Shown piece by piece: positions 27,101-42,100 of a stretch of DNA of 64,000 nucleotides. The notes beneath the pieces were generated by a model. The model searched no databases. It was given only the letters and a program-made list of their open reading frames with translations, and was not told the origin of the DNA. The DNA comes from Epiperipatus broadwayi (lineage: Eukaryota; Onychophora; Udeonychophora; Euonychophora; Peripatidae): contig JAQFVV010012422.1 in the NCBI GenBank assembly GCA_028023455.1, positions 8,840,337 through 8,904,336 of the forward strand, read 5' to 3'. The position numbers and the translations under genes were made by a program. Numbering within the stretch: position 1 is the first letter of the stretch; every line of letters starts with the position of its first letter.

Positions 27101-30100
27101 ATTGATGCAGTTTTAATGGGAGTTCTAAAACAGGTAAAATTTAGTTTCTAACTCAACTAAATCTTTAAATTGTAAAAAAGTATTGCTTTTTCCCTACAAT
27201 TTAACTGTTATTTTTATTTTATAGGATGGTACATTTTATTCTATTTCTCCTCAAGTGAGTAGTTATCAGGATATTGAAATATTTGATCCCATTGAGGTTA
27301 CTCCATCACGACTAGTTTTTCCTTGGCATCCGGATGTAAAAAATAATTATCAACATATTCTGAAGGTAGTTTTCAAAATAGATTAATGATTTTATTTGTC
27401 ATGCATAAATTATCTTCCTAAGCGTAACCTTGAGGTCTAGTCTATAGCTAACAAGTGATTGATCATTTGGTTCATTATTGGTTATTGTTGGTAATTATTT
27501 ACTAGAATTTAGCTTCTGCGTATATGCAGTGTATTCCAATGAAAAAGTTTTTATCATCAAAAGTTATGATTTTCAAGTTATTATGTATATGTCATTGCTT
27601 TTTATTAATATAATAATATCGATGTTTCAGCTTGATCACAACTATCATTGGCCGGATAGTAAGATTGGCTAAGTAGCTGGTAATAGCATTTATAACAGCA
27701 GTTATTGATTTATCCTAACGATTCAGGTGAAACTCAGCTAAAGTGTGGGTACTATTATTCTAATAACAAACCACTAATAAACATGGATGAACCTTAAAAG
27801 TGTTTATACATGCACAGACATATATTTGCTTTATGTGTATACATTAAAATACAAAAAGAAAAGAACGAAATTGCTAGGCTGAGTTCTTTAATTGAAGGCG
27901 GGTATATTAAAAAAAAGAGTGAAATTGCTAAGCTGAGTTCTTTAATTGAAGGTGAGTTAAAATAATTAAAGGAAATAGACAATAACAATTGATCATTGTA
28001 ATGAGAATTATTCTTATTTTTAATATTTACCATAATTAAAAAAGCAAGTCATATATAACATGACATTACTTTTATAAGCTTGTAGTTACAAAAATACAAT
28101 ACAGAGAGCGTACCAATAGTTCAAACAAGCTCTTAATTAATAAGTGTGGTATGAGAAAATATTTAAAATCTCTATCCAGAACACACTCATCTCCAGACCA
28201 ACTGGTTTCGAGCTTATGGCTCACGTCAGCGGAGAGTTAGAATATTCGGACACTAGATTTAAAATATAAACTCAAAACCCAGCACTTAATACGTATATTT
28301 AAGTAGAAACTCTGAAATTTTCAGACATTGCCATTGTGATTGGTACAGAAATCTGTAATGCTCCTTGAATGTTCAATTATGTTTGTGCATTTTTGTTTTT
28401 CTTAATTTAAAAAAAAAGAGAAGAAAAAAAGTCACTTCATATTGTAATAAAATCCAAGTAAGGGGCATGATTATGTCATTTGTGCACAAGATTGCTTAAA
28501 ACATAAATAAAACACTAGATCAATTGTAGAGAATTTAATTTTAAATAGTTTTTTGTTTTAATCATCAGCGCTCGAAAATATTCAATAATGCTAAGGGAAA
28601 ATTTACTATAACATCATTCATTATTCATTTTATAAAATTGCCAATAATACTAGCAAAACTTACCCAACTCAGGAAGTCACATTGAAACAATGAGTACAAT
28701 CTTTAGACACGAGTGCAATTAGCCTACTGCAGTTAGTACAGTGGAGTTTCAAACTACACTATATTTTGTTCCAAGTCCCTCACATTCAAAGGAAATACTG
28801 TTTGTTTATATGTATATATAAATCAAAATTATAGTATAAATAAAATTAAAAAATATATATATAATTATTAATAATAAATGGAGGGGATATTTTATTATAC
28901 AGAGTGCACTTACTGAAGCAATAAGAATAATGAAAAAAACTTAATTTCTACTGTATTTTTATCTTTAAAATAAAATTAAGAGCAAAATATATTGTGGGCA
29001 ATATATATTTTTTTATTTGTAACTTTTTCTCTCTTATAGACCAATAGACTTGTTTCTTTTTTCAAGAAATTATTATCTCCCCAATGTTTGATGAATATGC
29101 TGAAATCTTGTAAAACTTTTAGAAAATATTTTATTAAACAAAATACTGTATATCAAATTCAGGAAGGATAATAAAGGAAGATTAAAATATATTTGCTTTC
29201 AACATAAACTAGATTTTTATTAACATCTGTAATAGTACGTGCTAGACTCAGAAAAGAAAAAATGACAGCCGAGTAGTAAAACTTGTGAATTTTAATGGGT
29301 TTTTTTTTTTTTTTTATGATTTATTTACGTTTTTAGTTTGTTTATTTACATTTTACTTTGAATATTATATAATTTAAATAGTGTAGTTAAATAGTGTTAC
29401 TTGCAGCTTCGCTGTACCTGGCTATTGACCTTTTAGTGGAGGCATTAGATTTGCATTCAATTTTCACATTGTGGCTTTTGGAGTTGGAAAAACTTGTTAT
29501 TCATATCTAATTTATGTAAGTTAAAAATGAAGTTAATGGATACTTAAAGCATAAATTAGTGCTAAAATTAAGTTATCTAGCAGTATTTTTAGATATTTTG
29601 AAAAATGTTATTGCTCAGAAGTCATGTAGTTTCTATCCAGTAACTTAAATTATTTAATTGAGTGTTAGTAATGACATCTATTCAAGCATAGAAGCCATGC
29701 TGATCACACTCTTTTTGATTTAACACAGTGGTAGAGTGACAAACCCCAGAGCAAAAGATTGTCAGATCGAAATTTACATTATCACTTCCAGTGTTCAATA
29801 TTACATAATCTTCTGGGACTATTTGATTATATATGTTGATTATTAGTCATTTAACCTGATTACATAGTGCGGAATATATCAGTTATTAATACCTTATAAT
29901 TTTTATTATTTGGAAATGCAGCATTAAATGATTGCATACTACATTAATTTGCAAAGCAATTCTTAATATATATATATATTAATATAATTATTTTAATCTA
30001 TATAATTAATAAATTATCAAGTTCTATCTTATATTGTGAAAAAGAGTATTTAAATTGGGTATCTTATATAACATAATTAGAGTTGAAAGTTGTTAAAAAA

Positions 30101-33100
30101 GGTCTATTGATAATTGATACTTCTAATCTTTGGAAACTCCAATAAATTTAAAGTAGAACTTGCTAATCATTTAAAGTATTGATGGGCATTGAAGTTGATT
30201 CAGACTTAACTGAGATTAAGAAAGATAGCTGGTACAAAAAAACAGCAGTTCACTGATAAATTTTCAACAGAAGAAAATGCATGAAAAAAAGAAAGATTAT
30301 TAAAAGATTTAAAAATGATCTTTTAATAAGAATTCAATATCTAGAGTTCTGGAAAAAGGTGCAAAGAAGAATTGATAATAATATAGAAAATATAACTGAA
30401 TTGACAAGGAAAATTATAGAAAAGTATGAAATAATATATTGATATTAGAATTCAGTAATAGGCAGAAAAAATGGAACTATTACTAAAAAAAAACTGATAT
30501 AATAATGAAACATGGAAGAATTCTACAAAGAATTATATAATAATTATTTATATAAACCTTTATTAGTTCTCTAAGTATGACCAACCTGGCCGAAAGCAGT
30601 GCTAAGCTGTAGTTTTAAATAAATTATAATCTTTCCATTATAGTGTACCATCATTATTTATTTTGTTATATTTAAATTAAGGAAAGAGAAAATATTGAGT
30701 TATAATACAGAGTAATTACTACAATTATTATATCTTCTGAATTGCCAAACATATTAAAGAAAGAGGCAAGTCATACAATTAAATTTCTTAAAAAAGGAAA
30801 AGCCCCAGGAAATGATGAAATTATTATAGATATTTTAAAAGAAGTAGGTGAAAAATTAGAAAATTTTGGCAAAACTATATTCCAAATATCTATATGAATA
30901 AAATGCACCAGATGATTGGAAAAATGTAATACTAATATTGTAATTTAAGAAAGGTTGTAAAAAACATATTAGAAATTACTGTCATATCATTCGTCAATCT
31001 GTTGAATACAAAATTTTTACCAAAATAATTACAACTCATCTATAGTGAACTTTGGATTTTAACCAATAAAAAAAATAAGGTGGATTTAGCACAGTGCATT
31101 ACATCCATATATTGAAAGTTACAGAAAGATCCAATGAACGAGTTGCCATTATTGTTTGGATTTGTAAATAATGAAAAAGTATTAGATTTTTTAAACACTT
31201 CCACATTGATTAACGTGTTGAAATATTAGGATGTGGATCCAGACTAGTGGCATTAAACATACTAATATTGAAAAGATTCTTTTGATAGAATAATTCCATA
31301 TTTTCAAAACTTTTTATAGCAGTTTTACAAGAAGTGTTTTGAGGATTAAAATGGGAAGCCAAAGGAGTAAAAAAAACTTGGGAGATTATTTAAGTAATCT
31401 AGAGTTGGTAGATGTTTTTTGCAAATATTGATTCAAGGCTTCACGAAATGTTGCAAGAGGTATCAAATGAAAATAATAAAGCATGAGTAAGATAAATGGT
31501 AAAAAGACTAAAATAATGTACAGTGGATTTTTTTAAATGATGTTAATAAAGATAACAATTACAAATACCTTAAGTTGGATTATTAATACAGATGGAAACT
31601 TAATGGATGAAATTAATCATAAAATTAAACCTGGATAAGTGCCTTTGTAAAAAATAACATTAGAAAGAAGTTTGTTTTTAAAAAGGTTTTTCATAGATGT
31701 GTTTTAATAGAACTGCCTTTGGTAAAAAATAAATTTAGAAAGAAGTATGGGTATGTGTTTAAAAAAGTTTTTCATAGATGTGGTTTAACAGAAGAACAAT
31801 TTAGAGAGTTTAAATGACTCTATGAAGATTGAAATGTGTTGAGAATAACAAAAAAGAGATTGAAAGCAAAATGTTTGTGAGAGAACCAACTTATATCATT
31901 GATAACATCAGAAGAATGTTATAGAAGTGGATATATTGCTAAAAGAAGTTGAAGTCTTAAATTGGTTTCCAAGAGAAAGAGTTAACAAGTTAGATGATGC
32001 GATGAAATAATGAGCTTTATTGGTGTGATGCAGAGAAGGGAGATTAGATTAGAGAAACTGCATTAAACTTGGAAAGACCTTAACTTTGCAATGGATCAAT
32101 AATGGTTTAAAATGATGATAATATAACAAATAATTATTTAGTAGACTACATCTAAATGTTCTCATTCGTTTCTATATGACAAGATATAGCTCTATAATAT
32201 ATTAATTACATAATTGATCATGTTGTATACATCTTAAATTTATTTAGTGAAGTTTATAAAAAAATGGAATTAAAATTTTTACTAGAATATATTTATGCAT
32301 TTGATTAATATTGTGTAAAAAATATCACATTAAATATATATATGTAAATAGAGGAATTTGAACTTAGAATTTTTTAGTCTATATTCATCCTCTACTCCAT
32401 CTCAACCAACCGACACACATGATCACATACATGTGAAAAAGATAAATGATCACCAATATATGTATTTTGTGCAGAACTCATATTTATCAGTTGATCCAGA
32501 TTATAATCTACCGCACTTATACAATCATTGATCGGCTTATATTAAGATAGCATTTCCTTAAACTTTAATGGACAGGCTTTAGTCTTCTCACTCTTCCAAT
32601 TATTCAATCATCCATTACATTGAAAAACCAATGATGGAACTGACAGTTGAATATTTGAAAGGGTGATAAGATTGAAGCCTGTCAATTAAAGTTTAAGGAA
32701 TTGCTATCTTAATATAAGCTGAGCACTGATATGTATATAAGTATGGGAGATTAAGATCTGGCCCAATTGATGAGTATTGGTTCTACATGAGATACGTAGT
32801 TTGGGGATCATCTATGTTTTTCACATGAATGTGGTTATGTGTCAGTTGTTTGAGATGGAGTAAAGGATGAATATAGGCTGAAAAATCCTATGTTCAAATC
32901 CCTCTATTTATTTATATAAGAAACATTCAGTACAATGAATGATTAAGCTAATTATATGTGTGTGAGTGTGTTTGTTAATAGTAGAAAGCAATATATTTAA
33001 TAAATGTATTTCATTTTTCAGTCTCTAAAATAAAGTAAATAAAATCTATTTAATATATAAATAAAATTTATGCCTATTTTGATTAGTTGTGTGTGATATT

Positions 33101-36100
33101 ATGACTTGAACTAGCTGATGCAGGTTGCCTTGTAACCAATCTTATTTATCTTGTATTATCATAAATTTTTAGTTCAAAATTTGGCTACTGTATATTGCAT
33201 TTTAATTAAATAATGTGTTAAGAGGGTATTTAAATGCTGTCATTTATAATAATTATTTAATTTTTTTTAAAATGTTTTTTTTTTTTACTTTATGGTAGCT
33301 ATGCTTATAATAATATATAAAATTATTGATTCGATAATAGAAAGTTAAAGATAGAAAGTGTATAATGAAGATCTTATAACATACTTTAAAAAAATAAGAG
33401 TTACATTAAGCTAAATAAATGACTTATTCAATTTAATAATTTCACTTTTAAAACATATATTAATATGAGTAATCCATACTTTAAAGATTTTCTGGCATTC
33501 TTCCAGAACTTGAGTTATCGCTCATATTATTGGGAAGTAAATTTGTATATGATCTTTTATATATAGGGTTTAATATCCAACAATGTAATTACATGAGTAT
33601 TACTATATAGTTGGTTCATATTTATGTTTTTAATTTGGAAAATCTATCATCTGAATAAAATTATAAGGGTGATAATTAACTTTTCTTAAAATATATAATT
33701 TTTAATTACTGTTATTTAAAAAGTAATAATCTTTAAAGAAAGAATAAAAAAAGTCTATCTGTAATTTTTTTTTCCAATTTTAAAGATACTGTGATGATAA
33801 AAAATAAATGTTTATTTAATAGATATTTGTTGTTATTATTTAATATTAAGTTATCAGCAATTTTTAATGCTTAATGATTTTGAGTTGTAGAAATAAGATA
33901 CATTAATTGCATGCTCTCTCTATATTTTGATGTATAATTTATCTGGAAATGATATGGATCTGAAAGATCCCGATTATTGATTTTGATCTTACAGTACTTT
34001 TTGTTAAGATTTTTTCATTGGCATAAGAGTTAAGTCTGTTATTGAATTTAGTATTGTCAGTTTTTTGTTACTGATTGGTTTTTAATTATTTCATCATGTG
34101 AGAGCTCTTAAAGAAATGACAATGTTTGCTATTTAAAGTTTTTTTTTACTAATATTTCATATTTTTTCTTGAATATTGTAGGCATCAGGGGGTAGTGGGA
34201 ATTTTACTTGGAGTACATCTCGAAGCGGCGTTGCCATTGTAAATGTTAATCGAGGAGATGTCACTGTTGTGGGCGAAGGACAGTCTATAATAACAGCAGC
34301 TGATATTAAAAATTCCGGTCATACTGGTAAAGCAAAGGTAAGATAACCTTAGATATAATTTTAAATACAGTAGAATCTTTTATTTTACATACATCTTTAA
34401 TTATTTTTTATTTAGATATATGTTATAAGTCCAACTGGAGTAAGTCTTATTCCAAGCAGTGTTGAAGCTGAAGTTGGTCACACACTGAACATTCCTTTAG
34501 CAATGACAGCTATTATAACTAACAGTAAGTCAACAATTATGAACTGTTTTGTGTATTGTGTTTAAGCTTCCCCCTGCATATATATTTATGCATATATAGA
34601 TTAAATATTATATTATAGATAAACTATAATTTTGTATGTGAGAAATAAATTTTTAGCTTACATTCTTTAACAATAAAAAGAAAAGTATGGTTTGTATAGT
34701 GCAAAAATTAAGTCAAATTATATATATATTTATTTTTTAACTCTTTAATTTTGAAAGTTTAATTGTATGTGTGGGTATATATATATGTGTGAACTAAGGA
34801 ATAAGTGGTGTTATTTTCATGTAATGAATAGAGATATATGTTAGCAATGATGCTTTCAGGTAACTGTCAATTACTACAATTTTGTAAGCTTAGTAATTTG
34901 CTCTAGTAGTTCACAATAGTTTTTTTTTCATCTTGAATTGATTTAGAATCTTCTAAAGTAAACCATGAAAAGAAAACTTGTGGTCTATGTTTAGCGTAAA
35001 GGACTGAACAATAATTGATGATTACCTAACAACGTCATTGTTTACAAATTTCTGGAGTCATTACTTTCAAAATAATTCCACTCATTTCTTTGTTTACTTC
35101 ATAATTAATCTATGAAAATATTTAACATATATATCTAAATTTAAGCATTGTAATATAACTGGAATTTTTAATTGAGTTATAATTTTTTTTGTATTTCAAT
35201 GGTTACATCTACGTTTTTGAATATCTTTAAATTATTATATAAATAATAATTATAACATAAATATAAACTAAGCATAAATATCAACAATGCTAAAGGACAG
35301 ATGATGATTCTGTCTTTTAATAGTTTATTTACATTACAGAACTCATTGGAAGCTACAGTTACTTACGTTTCATTTATATATATAGGTACATATGAAAAAG
35401 TAATATTTGATGACTGTAGAAAAGTTCCTCTTCGCATAGTTATAGCAGAACCAAATGTATTTGAAGAAGTCATTAGTAAGTAATTATTTGTTTTTTATTT
35501 GTAATTGTTTTTTTTTTTTTAGAAACATCTTAATATTATTTAAATCTTAATTTCAAGAAAAATTAACAATCTGAATTAATAAATCTATGTAACTCTTCAA
35601 TTCTGATGTTGTTTTATATACATCTTGTTTTCTGAGAGCATGTTAAAGATAGAAATTTATAATGAAAGCAGTAGAAAATTTATTAATTTCATGCTTTTTA
35701 TTAAAACATAAAAATTTTCTATTATTTTGAATGATGATCTTTATTGTTTAAAAGAAAGAAAGTAAAAATTTTTTTAAGAATATGACATACTCGAAACTTG
35801 CGTCTAATCATAAAACCGAAGTTTTAATTCAGAAAAAGCTCTTGAATTTACTATTCATATATATATACACAATTTTATTTTATCCGTTTGGGATGAATAA
35901 ATAATTATACAGGTCCATTATGAATAAGGATGCCACTCTCCGAAGGAAGAGAATGTAATACAACAGTAATTTAAAATAACCCAGTTACATACCCTCTATA
36001 TATTCATCTGGGGAACCTATTCCTCTTAAGACAGAAACGAACCATCAAACAAGATCAAAATGGCACATGATAAATAAATTTATATAATTTTATTCATTAA

Positions 36101-39100
36101 TCATTTAATAAAAGAAAACACGCAACATACACATTGTAATGGTCCGCATTCCCTTAAGAAATGAGGGTGAACACATCTAACTATAATCGGACTTATAGTC
36201 TTCATATAGAATGCCATGAATGATATGATAAAAGTTTAATCCATGATTGAATCTATTTCAAATAAGATAATTTAATATTAAATATTTAATACAGATACAA
36301 CATAGACCAGTTCATCCAATCTTCACCTCTCTTGATTATTCCGTTATGCTCAGTATTCGAACTCAGGATGAATTTTGCACTTAACTCTCTTCAGGGATCC
36401 ATCAATATCCTGTAGCAATAAAAATACTTTTATATAAATTCGATAAATTCTCAAAATTACTTTTAACCAAGTTATCATGATGTTAAATTGGGATGATACA
36501 TATATATGGGTATGTGTATTCTATCTTATTTTATTATGAAAATAAAATAAATAATTTAAATAAATCGGAGACTTTCTTAAAATAAAATAAAAATTTAACA
36601 ATGTTTATTAACTTAAAACAATTTAAATTTATATTTATATAACAATTTATTATTATGAATGCTTTACATACATTTCTATTATATTAGTATATAAATTTTA
36701 AAATAATACCTTACCATATCCCATAGTAAATATGTATTATAACAAAAACAATATTTAAACAACTAAACATCACATGATCACCATTTCTTATGCTTGCTCA
36801 TAACTGTTATTAAAACAGGCAAAACTCTCCATACAGTATTGCCATTCAGTGCAAGCCAGAGTAATCAATGGATGCCAGAAGGCTTGTGCATAAATAAAAT
36901 CCCTATGTTTAATAACAGTTATGTGGAGAATTTAGCCTCTGTAAATAGCTTGTGTAAGCATAAGAAATGGGATCATGTGGGAATATAGACTTCCCATATG
37001 TTTGCATTGAAATATTAATATTCCATCAGATCAAATCTTATAAATTACAATTTGCAAAAAAACAAAAACAAAAAACAAATGAGTAAATAAATGAAAAATA
37101 CATTTTTAATAAGATTAATAACTAAATTATATTTAATCATGGGTGGCAACAGATTTAAATCTCAGGTACGTGATAATTTTAAGGCAGATTCTTGTATCTC
37201 ATTTCATGATTAAATTCTTATAGGGCATTATCTTCACTGGCTTGATCATAGACAGCCCCATATGTCTTGAGGCTTTAGGTAGGTATATGGTAAATTTAGC
37301 TGTCATAATTTTATTTTCCATTTCTTTAAATCTTAAAACGAGCACAGTTCAACCTAACGAACGATTTTTATCAAAACTACCACTGCATATTTTCTCCTAT
37401 ACCAAAGCTTCACTAAAAATCAATTATATCCAGTCAAATGTATCAGCCAAACTGCTCAATCTGATATTTTAAACAACAAAATATCCTCCAATCTTTATTC
37501 CCACAAGCCAGCTGCTAAACTAAAACTAAAAACCAATTATCATCAAATCCTTTTTTTTTTTTTAAAATTATTATGTGATTTAGATCCATTTATCCCCCCT
37601 CCCCTCTATAATTACTTGTATTGGATTAAAAGTTTTGTTATCCATAAAAAAAAATAACATTTGTATTTTCTCTTATAAATACACATTCTTCACTTTCAAT
37701 TTATAGATTAGCTTTGGAATTTATATGATTCTATTAACAAAAATTTCTCTTATCTAACTATATCAATAAAATTTTTAACAATGACAATAGTAAATAATCC
37801 AATTAAATCATTTTTAGTAGTAGTTTACTGTTGCTTGGCCATTCTCTTAATATAATTTATTCCAGCATTTCAGCTGCATTGTAAATGTTTATGAGCTCCA
37901 TATATGAAAATGCAGATTTTTTTTTTTGTAGGGATTCTGTTATATTTATTTGTTACAGTAAAAAAAAAAAATTGTAGTGTCATGTGGTAGGGATGCTAAG
38001 TGATTTTAACCACTAAAGTGAGGAAATAATTATTCTTTTGATCTAAACTGAAAAAATTTCCTCTCTTATTCTTCAGTTTAGAATAGATCCAAGAAACTTT
38101 AGTTTTTAATTCCACCATTTTATATTATGCTAAACTATTTAGGGCTTAAGAATTTGAATTGTAATAAGCTTTTCTGCATAGCTAATAGAAACACAGTTTA
38201 GATGAAATAATCCTGTCATGCCACAGTTGACTAAACTATTCAACTTACAAAACTCAGAAGTTCTTGCTACTTTATACATTTTTAAAAGAAGATTAGGTGT
38301 CTGTCTAAGCTTTCTGCATGGCTATTTGTAAATCAATACATATGTTGAGTAGTGACATAGTTTATCTGTTTACAAAGTTTTAAGGGACTAGCATTTTTGA
38401 GTCCTGAGTGACAGTGTGTTTCATAACTTTATAGATTATCTCCATTGTTTTTCCTGCCATTATGAAATTTTTAAAAACTACTTAAAAACATTCTTTAGAT
38501 TCCAATTTCACTGTCATATACAATTTAAATCATTTTAAACAAAATGGATCGTGTTCATTATGAGTTATGGTATGAATCACATTTCATAGTACTGTATATT
38601 TTTTGTGCGGAATAGCTAAACTATATCACTACCCAAGAAGTAGTGATTCAGAGATGGCACCACAGACAGCTTGGACAGGGAGCCTCTCACCTTTTCATTG
38701 GCACAAATTGTGAATTTATTGTGTAAATTGTGCTTAGTAATATTACTAATTCTTTTTGAAACAAAGCATTCTCAGTGGTAATAATGATGATAATGAATGT
38801 GTGAATGTTTTTTTGTTGTTGTTTTGCAGCTAGAAATTTCTGAAGCTTAAATTTTAGAGTATTCTCAAAGCTATATAATTTCAATCACAAGGGGATAGAT
38901 TTTAAATACTTATACATCCATATGTTTGTTGCAATTATATTGAAATCATTTAATCAATAAATAAAAATATAGTTTTTAAATTAAAATTTTAACATTTTGC
39001 TGTCAATTAATATGCAACTTCATTATAAATTTGCCATGATAGTGCTTTGGTTTTTTTATAATGATTTTTTTAAAATTCTGCTTACTTAATAAGCAATTGC

Positions 39101-42100
39101 TATGAAATATAAATCCATGAATAGGCTTTTCTCTAAGAAGGCCATACATTTGTTATGTAAGCATTTGCCCTGCGAATATTGAATTAAGAAGAAATATAAA
39201 TCACTGTATAAAATAGCCTATTTTTTTTTGGAAATTGTTAAATAATTTTTTAAATTTACAATGTGACTTCAGGTTGCATGATTAATACTAAAAATTATAA
39301 AAATTGTAGAATAAATTTTTTAATTTCTATTTTCAGCTTTGTAAGGTCTCGAAAGTATGAGATGTTTGTTCTTAGATTTGAGACACTTAGAAAAAATTGA
39401 CAGCATCCTTGGACTTATCAACATATGTATTAAAATTTGCCACATATAGATTAGCATAGAAATACACTTTTGATGATATATAATGGTTAAATTTTTATAC
39501 TTAATTGTCCCTTTTAATATTCTACATGAACAATAAACATTTTGATGACTTTTATGAAAGTTGTAACAGCAGTAAATGTAATGAATTGTTTAATGAGAAA
39601 GTCCATAACAGCTCAGTAAAATTTTTAGTGAACTTTTAAATTTGGGTTAAAAATAATATATTTTAGACAATGGTTTTTGGGCATAATAGCCTTTTTAATA
39701 CTTTCCTGAAGAGTGTGATTAATAAAAGATGTAGACCCTTGTGTTGTTTTGCACAGCAATAGAATGACAGATCTGAGAGCTAGAGGTTTTTAAATCGAGA
39801 CAATCTATTACTTTTGCCATTCAAACATCATATGACATCTTAAGCAACAAACTGCTATTATTTTTATTGGAAAGAAAATGAGGAATGCAAAGAAAGGAAT
39901 AATAAAAACAAATAATACAACCTTATAAAGAATTAACAAAATATAAGCATAATATTTTGACAACTGTAGAGCAAAGATTCCATTGAAGTACTTTATAACT
40001 CATCAATAAATGTATTAATTTATAATATGTATTAAGTTTTGAATATTTTAAAAGTATTGGGTTTGTTTTAGACAAAGCTGTTTTTGAAAATTATTTGCTT
40101 CTGTCACTGCAATTGAATATGTTTATGCTGAAGTTTTAGCATTTGGAGTGTAAGGAATGCCTAAATTCACTGTCTAAGAGAAAGAAATCATATTTAGGTA
40201 AATGACTGGCATACACTGGCATATTTTGTTAGGACAATCTAAAGGGCTCAATTTATATACCATAATAATACCAGAGAAAAGATATTACTGGGTTTGATTG
40301 CAGAACTGAAAAAACGATCTCATCTAATCTACTCTATCTAAAATTCAAGTTATAGTAAATAATATTAAACGTTATATGTGAACATTATTAAATACTAAAA
40401 TTTTTGAATTGAAAATTATTACCATTATAATTTTTTTTGTTGCTAAGAATATTTATAAGTATTCTAAAATTATATAGATTAATTTTGTGTCACGTGACTC
40501 ATTATCATTGTTATAACAATAAGCATTGTGTCATGTTGAACATTTTTTTATTAATAAAAATACATTTTTAGGATTCGTATTATTAATGTAATTTAACATT
40601 AGTGTATTACATCAACAGAGAATATAGTCTGCTTTGTTTTTAAATCTATTCAATTTATTGCTTGTATCAGTTCAGGTTGAAATCAGTGTTGCAATATATT
40701 AATTAAGTAAATCAGCTTTGGATATAGTGGCATTGTTAATTTTATTGTTTTTGTATCTGAAAGTGAAACTTTGATTTTTTTTAAGAAAACTACTTTTGCA
40801 TCTAATAAATACCCAATAAAAAGTACATTTTGTTAGTACATTTATTATTCAAAATGTTTTATTTAGGTAGAAGCAATATTGTGTATTGAAAAGAATTATA
40901 AATACTTTATACTTTATTATTTTTATATATTTAATACAAATAAAATGTACGTTAATTAAAACTATTGTAATTGCAAAATGTATATTTATAAATGAAATAT
41001 TATCTGGGTACATCCATATATAATTTATTTGACCAGGTCACACTGGTCATCAACTGGGTAACAAATATTAATCATCTTATATTTATTACCCAGCTGATGA
41101 CCAGTATGACCTGGTCAAAATTTGATTTATATATATATATATTTTCAATACCTGGGTTAACATTTCATATATATCTATAATCTATGGAAATCTTCAATTT
41201 AATATATATATAATAATAATAAATAAATAAAATTTTTATCTTTTGAATGTAGATGACAATAATGTTGCTCCTGTCCCTGGCAAAAGTTGTTCTGCTATCA
41301 AACTTTTGGCCAAACTTGCCGGAAACAGTCTTGTCACAATTTATTATGAACAAGGTGATATCAAACTGAAAACAAGTTTAACATTGTCAGTTTTTTCTCC
41401 ACTTAAAGTAAGGAAAACAAATAATTTAAGTGACATAAATAATATATATTTTAATGATTTTGAATATCTTATATATACTTTGTTATGAAAATAAATTGAT
41501 GATTATAAATTATTATTTAAAATATCCTTTGAAAATGAAATTTTTTGGGTTTTGAAATCTGTTAGAGATATATTTTTAAATAGGATTTTACAGCAATTGA
41601 TATAATAAAAAAATTATTTGGTAATTGTAACGTAGTCGGGCTTGGCCACTTGATGGCGTTTGGCTCGCCAAAACACCTAGCAAATGCCATTTACGAGGCC
41701 TGACTTACAGCTATAGAAAACATCTATGTTTATCTTAGCCATTAGAAGGCCATTGATGACATAACACAGAAATAATACGGCCTATTTCTGCTTCGCGACA
41801 GTTACTGTGAATCAACACACTTATCTTTTGTGTACAGTTTGATATATGTGTGTGTGTGTACTTCGATTAGTCAAATTGTTACAATATACGTTACACAATC
41901 TTTGTATTTATAATTAATTTAAGAAACCTGACTTTATAGTAATTTTCCAAACACCCACACCCTTGTTTAGAGAATGTGTAAGGTGTAAAAGCTTGCCAAG
42001 GGTGCGTAAAAACGAATTCGGCCGAGTTCGCGTGCGAAATCTCGTTTTCACGTGAAATACCACGTAGTTCATCAAATGGCTGGCAAACGCGTAACTTTTT

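Noticed and set aside
35301-35385. Upstream extension of the ORF containing NUP210 exon I
   Set aside because: The ATG and 28 codons before 35386 lie in the intron. The acceptor, phase and homology all start the exon at 35386.
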